This document shows, piece after piece, positions 52,900 to 60,556 of a DNA stretch of 64,000 bases. Position 1 is the stretch's first letter. Each line of letters opens with the position of its first letter. The notes below the pieces were generated by a model. The model was not told the origin of the DNA. It saw only the letters and a program-made list of their open reading frames with translations, and did not search any database. The DNA is from Escherichia fergusonii ATCC 35469 (GTDB lineage: Bacteria > Pseudomonadota > Gammaproteobacteria > Enterobacterales > Enterobacteriaceae). A program made the position numbers and the translations under genes. The DNA lies in NCBI RefSeq assembly GCF_000026225.1, contig NC_011740.1, forward strand, positions 1,550,001 to 1,614,000, given 5' to 3'.

Positions 52900-54918
52900 T
52901 TAATGTGTAGGGACATTTTCTGATACCACCCGAACGCGGACCTGCTTGTTTTGCAATGAGTGCCCGTCCATCACTGCGGGCATAAGCCACGACTGCCCTG
53001 TAGCACCGGGCACGTCGTACCATCTGTTACCATCCGGGGATATTTCCCATTGATAACGAAATAGCGAAGAGCAATCTTTGTCAGTGTCACAGGTAGTCTT
53101 TGCCTGCAATGTGCTGCCAACAACGGGTGCATTTGTACTGCCATTAAGTTCTTCAGTTCCAGCAGTGAAAAGTATTTGAACACTGCTCACTTTATCGGTG
53201 AGATTCATCACCGGGGTCATACGGATAGTACCATTTACCGGATGAGTGCCCCCCGGGCCTGTAGCTGAAATATTAAGTTCCATCGCTGCTAGTGTCATAC
53301 GTGCTGTAGGATCTTTGACAACGAGTTGCACTTTTTCGATCCATTGTCCATCACGTTCTTCACCCCCCAAAGATTTAAACGACAGTCCGGGACTATGAGT
53401 ACTATATTCCACGTTTTCAGGTTTTAAGCTTTTCCATTCGTCTTTCGAGCGTACTCGAACATAATGCCATTCTATGATACTGCCATTGTCATCGTTGACT
53501 GTTGGTGAAGGAATAACAAATTTACCCTCTTCACGGCGAACTTCATCATGAAGTACGTTTAAATAAGGTGTGAAACTTTCAGGATTAATACTTACTGTAA
53601 CCGGGATGCGCTCAGAGGTTACCGAATTTCCCCGGCTGTCCGTAACTTTTAAATACAATGAATATTCTTTATTTTCAGTGACGTCCAGAGAGAGATCAGG
53701 TAATCGCAATCCACTATTGACATTACCCTGTTGTTGTAATCCGCCAATAAGTTCAGCGTCACCTGTCCACTCAATGCGTTCAACTGGATAACGACTGTTT
53801 ATAGTTGCACTTAACGTGACGGTGTCACCTGACTGACCGTTTACAGGTGAGGCATATACTCGTATACGACTGGCCTGTTCGCGATATTCCATAACAATAT
53901 TGTAATTACGATCAACAAAGGCAGTACGGTTGGTCGTGTTACTGGCTGGGCGAACCTGGGAAGGATCCAACTGTGCCCTCAGCGGTACACCAAAGGTGTA
54001 ATTCAGGTTTAATCCCGCTTCTGTTTGTGAACCACTACTACCGGCATCTTTGTACCCCGCCTTGATCTCAACAAGAGGTACTGGTTTCCACGTAATTGCA
54101 CCAGTGAACGCCGCAGGATCGCGAGTCAGTGAGTCGTTCCCGAGGATATCGACTTTATCACCAAAATATTGTTCAAATGCCAGTTCCGCTCCAAACCAGG
54201 GCAGTGACGGTAACGCACCTTTGAGCCGTACATCAATACCCGTTGCCGGTCTTTCATCATGAAGCGGTTGCACTTTCGAAGCTTTCCAGTCCGAGAGAGG
54301 AAAGTACCAGTTGCCAGCCAGACTCATACTATCGCGAAATAACTCAACGCCCAGACTTCCCCGTAAATGATCGTAACGTACATCAGCATCCAGGAAGGAG
54401 TTGATACCCAGTAACCAGTCGCCGACATCCTGACGCCAGCCAATACCGGTGTTTACGAAAAATCGGCCATTAAAACTATTATTATCGTGGTCGCGTAGGC
54501 CCAACTGTCCAAATAAGATCGAACTAGTGGACTGATATAATGGAATCAGCAGGTCTGCTTCTGCTGAACGATACTTGCTTGCGTCTTCCAGGGTGATCCC
54601 CCCACGAAACTGCGCCTCGGGCAGCCAGTGTTTGATACCGCTGGTAATGCCATCGTTAGCAATAGTTTGTGGTAGCGCCTGGATCTGATTTTTTGCGAAG
54701 TCGCTAATATTACCTTCTTGCAACAAGCTACCCAGGGACGATGCGCGTGAAGCCAGCCATTCTGCTTCGGGTTGATCTGTTTTATCGACGCTGCTATCTG
54801 CACCTGATCGAGTGATTTCCGGTAGCATTGCCTGGGCAAGTGCCGCCGGGGTCAGCAGCTGTGTACCGACTAATACCCAGGCCAACCAGCGAGCCAAAGG
54901 TGTAGGTGTTAATTTCAC
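52900..54918 (-). CDS. SinH-like inverse autotransporter (intimin/invasin family)
   Basis: 672-residue outer-membrane protein. The signal peptide ends LAQAM (about residue 30). The inverse-autotransporter beta domain (about 60-330) is clear: WLPEAQFRGGITLEDASKYRSAEADLLIPLYQSTSSILFGQLGLRDHDNNSFNGRFFVNTGIGWR, LGINSFLDADVRYDHLRGSLGVELF and the KDAGSSGSQTEAGLNLNYTFGVPL barrel end. Ig-like beta repeats follow (about 350-660). No LysM domain is obvious before the barrel. It resembles SinH of Salmonella and pathogenic E. coli. Such proteins display passenger domains as adhesins. The stop falls in a short C-terminal Ig module. Confidence 0.85.
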   Translation of the reverse strand: MKLTPTPLARWLAWVLVGTQLLTPAALAQAMLPEITRSGADSSVDKTDQPEAEWLASRASSLGSLLQEGNISDFAKNQIQALPQTIANDGITSGIKHWLPEAQFRGGITLEDASKYRSAEADLLIPLYQSTSSILFGQLGLRDHDNNSFNGRFFVNTGIGWRQDVGDWLLGINSFLDADVRYDHLRGSLGVELFRDSMSLAGNWYFPLSDWKASKVQPLHDERPATGIDVRLKGALPSLPWFGAELAFEQYFGDKVDILGNDSLTRDPAAFTGAITWKPVPLVEIKAGYKDAGSSGSQTEAGLNLNYTFGVPLRAQLDPSQVRPASNTTNRTAFVDRNYNIVMEYREQASRIRVYASPVNGQSGDTVTLSATINSRYPVERIEWTGDAELIGGLQQQGNVNSGLRLPDLSLDVTENKEYSLYLKVTDSRGNSVTSERIPVTVSINPESFTPYLNVLHDEVRREEGKFVIPSPTVNDDNGSIIEWHYVRVRSKDEWKSLKPENVEYSTHSPGLSFKSLGGEERDGQWIEKVQLVVKDPTARMTLAAMELNISATGPGGTHPVNGTIRMTPVMNLTDKVSSVQILFTAGTEELNGSTNAPVVGSTLQAKTTCDTDKDCSSLFRYQWEISPDGNRWYDVPGATGQSWLMPAVMDGHSLQNKQVRVRVVSENVPTH

Positions 54919-54985
54919 TGATTATCTCTCCATGACAGAACCAGAAAGAGCCCTTCCCTTATAAAAGAGCTCATTTTAATTTTGC

Positions 54986-55018
54986 TATACTCGTCATACT
55001 TTGAGTTGCATATGCTGC
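54986..55018 (-). repeat. Dispersed short repeat, copy 3 (inverted)
   Basis: The reverse complement of copy 2 with three differences, in the gap between the SinH-like and SinI-like genes. With copy 2 it brackets the SinH-like gene as inverted repeats 2.1 kb apart. Confidence 0.75.
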
Positions 55019-55040
55019 AACTGGAATTATCCCGAATAAA

Positions 55041-55910
55041 TTAGGATTTTTTGACGACTACAGGAGGTGTTTTACTGTCATTCATAGTCAACGGTGTAAG
55101 TTCGACTTTGAAATAAAGATTTTGTTGATCCGATGGAATTGTATATGTCGAATTTGATGCGTTATCTATTTTTGTATATATTCCATTCAACTCATTTGCG
55201 CTAAACCACTGAAATGAATAACCTTCCGAATCACAATTGCTTGCATTAGACTTTTCGTCATCTTTGAAAGAACACTTTGTAGATAAGGTTGCGCCAACAA
55301 TTGGAGAGTTTATTGAGTCAGTACCATTCAATTCGTTAGATGGATTTTTATCTCCCGGATTATTTATTATAATACTTACATTTGAAGCACGGTTCGTAAT
55401 GATACCATCTGTGCCTCCTTCAAGGCCTTTAATCTTTGACGTTAATTTAATTTTATGTGTTGAGAATGCCTGATAAGGATGACCTGCACTTGCAGCGACT
55501 TTATACGTAATCCAGATTACACTCTGAGAGGCATTTTTTGGAATTTCAAATTGTGTACCTGAATGTGATGGAGTACCACTTAAGTCAGGATTATTTACAT
55601 TTTTACTAATCAGAAACCATTTAATCTCAGATTTATCAAGAACAGATTCTCCCTTTCCTGTGGTATTATCAATACCATCGCCGTCTTTATCAGTATAAAA
55701 TAATTTATCTATTCTTAACGTCTGACCTATATACAACTTTCCCTTTACCTCCAAACCTTCTTCCCCTGCAACAGCAACAGGTCGATAACCAACCGATGGT
55801 GCTGTAGTTGCAGAAGTCAGAACGCCAGTGTCATTACCTTCTGCAGCGAAAGCCACCCCAGAAATAAGCGTTGTAGAAATAGTCACTGCCAGTAGTGTTT
55901 TTTTTATCAC
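55041..55910 (-). CDS. SinI-like autotransporter-associated exported protein
   Basis: 289-residue exported protein with a signal peptide ending AFAAEGN (about residue 22). The mature chain has Ig-like/beta-rich repeats (LEVKGKLYIGQTLRIDKLFYTDKDGDGID; a second block with paired cysteines, STKCSFKDDEKSNASNCDSEGYSFQWFSANE). It is upstream of the SinH-like gene on the same strand, the order expected for sinI-sinH pairs. The C-terminal Ig module (SPIVGATLSTKCSFKDDEKSN...YSFQWF) is similar in plan to the end of the SinH-like protein (APVVGSTLQAKTTCDTDKDC...FRYQWE). Exact function is unknown. Confidence 0.75.
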   Translation of the reverse strand: MIKKTLLAVTISTTLISGVAFAAEGNDTGVLTSATTAPSVGYRPVAVAGEEGLEVKGKLYIGQTLRIDKLFYTDKDGDGIDNTTGKGESVLDKSEIKWFLISKNVNNPDLSGTPSHSGTQFEIPKNASQSVIWITYKVAASAGHPYQAFSTHKIKLTSKIKGLEGGTDGIITNRASNVSIIINNPGDKNPSNELNGTDSINSPIVGATLSTKCSFKDDEKSNASNCDSEGYSFQWFSANELNGIYTKIDNASNSTYTIPSDQQNLYFKVELTPLTMNDSKTPPVVVKKS

Positions 55911-56430
55911 GATAAAGCCCTTTTGTTAGTTATGAAGAAATGTCCTTATGAGGGAAAATTTAAGAATGACATCCCTCTGCACGATACTATGCGGTTTTAA
56001 ATGCTCTTCAGACAAGAACGGTGAACAAGCCGAATAGACAAAAAAATCTTGCCAATCATAGAGATATTAAAAAATGAATATTTAAAAATGAGCTTATAAA
56101 TAAAATATTTGAGCCAATAGATAAATCAGGAACTCAATTTCATTCGAAAGAAATATACTTACCAACATATTATTCAATACCGAAACTAATAAACAAGCCA
56201 ATATTAACAAACGCAATCACCCTTCACCAGGTAAACTGTAACCCAGTGCAACTATAAGGATTAATTTCTAGCCAAAAACATCACCAAATACAGTTAACAC
56301 CTAAAATATGCATAATTATCAATTAGATATTTAATAGTTAAAAAATTTTCAACTGTAAAATCTTGCAATAACTACTCACAAAGTGGCACAATCCGCGACG
56401 CTAATGATAATTGTTACCATTTAGGCTTGT
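55911..56430. other. AT-rich intergenic region before yddA
   Basis: 520 bases, strongly A+T-rich, without a gene I can support. It must hold the promoter of the SinI-like gene (minus strand) and that of yddA (plus strand, with a Fur box at 56400-56418). Such AT-richness suggests H-NS binding; this is inference. Confidence 0.5.
56400..56418 (+). promoter_or_regulatory. Fur box upstream of yddA
   Basis: GCTAATGATAATTGTTACC matches the 19-base Fur consensus GATAATGATAATCATTATC at 15 positions. It ends 12 bases before the yddA start, so iron-loaded Fur would repress yddA-yddB-pqqL. Confidence 0.75.
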
Positions 56431-58086
56431 ATGTTAATAGCAAAATATCTTTGCCTACTGAAACCATTTTGGGTACGTAAAAACAATAAAACTTCAGTAT
56501 TTTTGATCATCGTTATCCTCGCCATGATCCTTGGCGTTGTAAAAATTCAGGTGTGGTTGAATGACTGGAACAACGATTTTTTCAATGCTCTAAGCCAAAA
56601 AGAGACTGATAAACTTTGGCAGCTGGTGTTATGGTTTCCGGTGCTTCTTGGTGTCTATGTATTAATATCCGTAAACAAAACATGGCTTATTAAACTACTG
56701 ACAATTCGTTGGCGCGAGTGGTTAACTGACTACTATCTTAAGCGCTGGTTACAGGACAAAAATTACTATTTCAGCCAACTCGACACTGAACATAAACATA
56801 CCGATAACCCGGACCAACGTATTGCCGAAGACATCCTGCTTCTGATTAGCAAAACGTTAAGTCTTGCATTTGGCTTTATCCAGTCATTGAGCATGTTGGT
56901 CACTTTTACGGTTATTCTTTGGCAAAGTGCCGGTACACTTTCGTTCTCCCTTGCAGGAGAAACGTGGCATATTCAGGGCTATATGGTGTACACCGTGGTG
57001 TTTATTGTTATTGGCGGAACACTTTTTACCCATAAAGTAGGCAAGCGTATTCGCCCGCTCAACGTTGAGAAACAGCGTAGCGAAGCAAATTTCCGTGCCA
57101 ACCTTGTGCAGCATAATAAGCAGGCAGAGCTAATTGCTCTGAGTAATGCAGAACACCACCAGCAACAAGAGCTGTCTGATAATTTCACTACCATTAAGAA
57201 AAACTGGCACCAATTAATGAACCGCCAGCGTTGGCTGGACTACTGGCAGAACGTCTACTCACGTTCACTGAGTGTACTGCCCTACTTTCTTCTGCTGCCA
57301 CAATTCATTACCGGGCAGATCAATTTAGGCGGACTGATGAAATCACGCCAGGCTTTTATGCTGGTCTCGAATAACCTCAGTTGGTTTATCTATAAATACG
57401 ACGAACTTGCAGAACTGGCAGCTGTTATCGACCGTTTGTACGAATTTCATCAACTCACTGAACAACGCGTGGTTAAAAAGCCGGATGTTAATGATCATAA
57501 GATTCAGGTAAAAGATGGCACTATTCATACCCCGGATAATCGACCATTGCTGGAAAATCTCAACCTCAAGGTTGTTCCTGGCAAGTGGCTGTTGTTAAAA
57601 GGTATTTCTGGAGTTGGTAAAACAACGGTATTGAAAACGTTATCGCACTGCTGGCCGTGGTTTCAGGGTGATATTTCTTCCCCTGTTGATATTTGCTACG
57701 TACCGCAAGCGCCATTAATTAAGTCTGGGAAGCTGAAAGATATTATTTGCAAAACGCTACCTGTCACTGTGGATGACAACGACATTAACAACGCCCTACA
57801 TCTGGTAGGTTTAGTTAAATTAAAGGATCGATTAGAAGAGTTTGATCGCTGGGGAGATATTTTATCCAGTGGAGAAAAACAACGAATCGCTTTAGCCAGA
57901 ATTCTCTTACATCGTCCGAAATGGATATTTTTGGATGAAACAACCTCTCATCTGGAAGAACTGGAGGCAATCCGCTTATTACGTTTAGTACGCCAACAAT
58001 TACCTGGAAGTGGTGTCATTATGGTTTCTCATCAGCCGGGATTGTGGTCTCTGGCAGACGATATTTGTGACATTAGCGCGGCTTAA
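56431..58086 (+). CDS. yddA: ABC transporter fused permease/ATPase YddA
   Basis: 551-residue inner-membrane ABC transporter of the SbmA/BacA-like exporter class. Six helices lie in the first about 330 residues, with the domain VQHNKQAELIALSNAE. The ATPase has Walker A GISGVGKTT (391-399), signature LSSGEKQR (478-485) and Walker B WIFLDE (498-503). Start at 56431 is fixed by an in-frame stop just upstream; K-12 YddA has about ten more N-terminal residues. It is expected to act with YddB and PqqL in substrate import or export (FusD-like). The ATPase half is more diverged from K-12 than the membrane half. Confidence 0.9.
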   Translation: MLIAKYLCLLKPFWVRKNNKTSVFLIIVILAMILGVVKIQVWLNDWNNDFFNALSQKETDKLWQLVLWFPVLLGVYVLISVNKTWLIKLLTIRWREWLTDYYLKRWLQDKNYYFSQLDTEHKHTDNPDQRIAEDILLLISKTLSLAFGFIQSLSMLVTFTVILWQSAGTLSFSLAGETWHIQGYMVYTVVFIVIGGTLFTHKVGKRIRPLNVEKQRSEANFRANLVQHNKQAELIALSNAEHHQQQELSDNFTTIKKNWHQLMNRQRWLDYWQNVYSRSLSVLPYFLLLPQFITGQINLGGLMKSRQAFMLVSNNLSWFIYKYDELAELAAVIDRLYEFHQLTEQRVVKKPDVNDHKIQVKDGTIHTPDNRPLLENLNLKVVPGKWLLLKGISGVGKTTVLKTLSHCWPWFQGDISSPVDICYVPQAPLIKSGKLKDIICKTLPVTVDDNDINNALHLVGLVKLKDRLEEFDRWGDILSSGEKQRIALARILLHRPKWIFLDETTSHLEELEAIRLLRLVRQQLPGSGVIMVSHQPGLWSLADDICDISAA

Positions 58087-58122
58087 TAATTATAACAAAA
58101 GCCCGCAGAGGAGATTTTTTTA

Positions 58123-60495
58123 ATGAAACGAGTGCTTATTCCAGGCGTCATTTTATGTGGCGCCGATTTAGCCGTTGCCGCTGAGGATAACGAAAAATAT
58201 ACCCCTTTCTTCGAACAAATGACGGTATATGCCCCTGTGCCCGTGCCAGTAAATGGCAATACACATTACACAAGTGAAAGTATTGAACGATTACCCACGG
58301 GTAATGGCAACATTAGCGATTTGCTAAGAACTAACCCTGCGGTGCGTATGGATACCACCCAGAGTACTTCTTTAAATCAGGGCGATATTCGCCCGGAAAA
58401 AATTTCAATTCATGGTGCTTCGCCCTATCAAAATGCTTATTTGATTGATGGTGTAAGCGCCACAAACAACCTCAATCCAGCGAATGAATCTGATAGCAGT
58501 AACGCAACCAATATCAGTGGTATGTCGCAGGGATATTATCTTGATATCTCGTTACTGGATAATGTCACTGTTTATGACAGCTTTGTTCCGGTGGAGTTTG
58601 GTCACTTCAATGGTGGCGTCATTGATGCCAAAATCAAACGTTTTAATGCTGATGACAACAGTATCAAACTGGGCTACCGCACGACGCGCTCAGACTGGAT
58701 GACTTCGCATATTGATGAAAAAAACAAGAATGCCTGGAACCAGGGATCTTCAGGGAGTACTTATTACTCTCCTGAGTTCAAAAAGAACTTCTACAGCCTG
58801 TCATTTAACCAGGAGCTGACAGATAACTTCGGCGTAACCGCTGGTTTCTCACGTCGTCAGTCGGATATTACCCGTGCAGATTATGTTTCCAACAACGGTA
58901 TTGTTGAAGGCCGCGCACAGTATAAAAACCTGATTGATACCGCACTGAGTAAATTCTCCTGGTTTGCCAGTGATACGATTACCCACGATCTGACATTCAA
59001 ATATACTGAATCTCGTCGCGATTATAACACCAGTACCTTCCCGGAATCTGACCGTGAAATGGGTAACAAATCTTACGGTGTCGCATGGGATATGGATTAT
59101 CAGTTAGCAAAAGCGAAACTGCATACTACCCTCGGGTGGGATCATATTAGCGACTACACTCGTCATGACCATGACATTTGGTATACCGAAGATGTATGTA
59201 CATATGGTGATATTCGCGGTCGTTGTACCCGTGGTGGATTAGGCCATATTTCTCAGGCCATAGACAACTACACCTTCAAAACGCGCCTTGACTGGCAAAA
59301 AATCGAGATCGGCAATTTCACACATCAACCTTATTTTGGTGCGGAATATATCTACTCTGATGCCTGGACGCAGCGACATAACCAGTCTGAGTCTTATCAA
59401 ATTAAGTCTTCCGGGATTAAAACCAACCACACCATTTACCATAAAGGGAAAGGGAGTTTGGGAATCTATAACTACACCCTCTACCTGGCTGATCGTATGA
59501 GTTGGAAAAATATTTCCCTGATGCCTGGTCTACGTTACGACTACGATACTTACCTTAAGAACACTAATATCTCACCACGTTTTATGACTGAGTGGGATAT
59601 TTTTGCCGATCGGTCGTCACTCATTACTGCCGGTTATAACCGCTATTATGGCGGTAATATTCTTGACATGGGGTTAAGGGATATCCGTAACAGTTGGACC
59701 GAATCGCTTTCCGGTAACAAAACGCTGACCCGTTATGAGGATCTCAAAACACCTTATAACGATGAACTGGCATTGGGATTACAGCAAAAAATTACCGATA
59801 ACGTTATTGCCAGAGCAAACTACGTTTATCGTTCTGCCCATGACCAAATCAGCAAAACCAGCCATACCGATAGCGCAACAAAGACGACAATTACCGAATA
59901 TAACAATGACGGTACGACTAAAACGCACTCATTTAACCTGAGTTTTGAACTGGCCGAGCCTCTTCAGGTCAGCCAGTTTGCGATCAACCCGCAAATTGTT
60001 TTCAGCTATATCAAAAGTAAGGGCAATCTACGACTAAACAGTGGCTATGAAGAAACCAATACCGGCGACAATAAAGTCGTATACAACGGAAATCTGGTCT
60101 CTTATGACAGTGTACCGGTGGCTGATTTTAATAACCCGCTGAAGATCTCGCTAAATATGGATTTCACCCACCAGCCTTCTGGCCTGGTATGGGCAAATAC
60201 CCTCACCTGGCAGGATGCACGGAAAGCTCGCATTCAGTTAGGCAAAACAAACTCGCAATATCAGAGTCAGTACGCTGATTACAAACAGTATGTTGATGAA
60301 AAACTGGATAGTAGCCTGAACTGGGATACCCGCATTTCCTGGACGCCTCAGTTCCTTAAAGCCCAAAACCTGACGTTCAGTGCCGATATCCTCAACGTTT
60401 TGGATAGCAAAACTGCGGTCGATCTCTCAACAGCAGGCGTCTCTACCTACGCCAGCGGTCGGCAGTTCTGGCTTGATGTCAGCATGAAATTTTAA
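58123..60495 (+). CDS. yddB: TonB-dependent outer membrane receptor YddB
   Basis: 790-residue outer-membrane receptor. A signal peptide (to AVAAEDN, about residue 21) is followed by a plug domain (about 30-170: LPTGNGNISDLLRTNPAVRMD, SIHGASPYQNAYLIDG) and a 22-strand-type barrel ending in the terminal aromatic FWLDVSMKF. In protease-associated import systems such as FusA the receptor imports a small host protein that is then cut by an M16 protease; PqqL is encoded next. The ligand is not known. It starts 36 bases after yddA. Confidence 0.9.
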   Translation: MKRVLIPGVILCGADLAVAAEDNEKYTPFFEQMTVYAPVPVPVNGNTHYTSESIERLPTGNGNISDLLRTNPAVRMDTTQSTSLNQGDIRPEKISIHGASPYQNAYLIDGVSATNNLNPANESDSSNATNISGMSQGYYLDISLLDNVTVYDSFVPVEFGHFNGGVIDAKIKRFNADDNSIKLGYRTTRSDWMTSHIDEKNKNAWNQGSSGSTYYSPEFKKNFYSLSFNQELTDNFGVTAGFSRRQSDITRADYVSNNGIVEGRAQYKNLIDTALSKFSWFASDTITHDLTFKYTESRRDYNTSTFPESDREMGNKSYGVAWDMDYQLAKAKLHTTLGWDHISDYTRHDHDIWYTEDVCTYGDIRGRCTRGGLGHISQAIDNYTFKTRLDWQKIEIGNFTHQPYFGAEYIYSDAWTQRHNQSESYQIKSSGIKTNHTIYHKGKGSLGIYNYTLYLADRMSWKNISLMPGLRYDYDTYLKNTNISPRFMTEWDIFADRSSLITAGYNRYYGGNILDMGLRDIRNSWTESLSGNKTLTRYEDLKTPYNDELALGLQQKITDNVIARANYVYRSAHDQISKTSHTDSATKTTITEYNNDGTTKTHSFNLSFELAEPLQVSQFAINPQIVFSYIKSKGNLRLNSGYEETNTGDNKVVYNGNLVSYDSVPVADFNNPLKISLNMDFTHQPSGLVWANTLTWQDARKARIQLGKTNSQYQSQYADYKQYVDEKLDSSLNWDTRISWTPQFLKAQNLTFSADILNVLDSKTAVDLSTAGVSTYASGRQFWLDVSMKF

Positions 60496-60556
60496 CCCTG
60501 AAAAATTGAGTTAGCCGGGTGGGATTTCCCTACCCGGCTTTTGTATGGAGAAAAAA

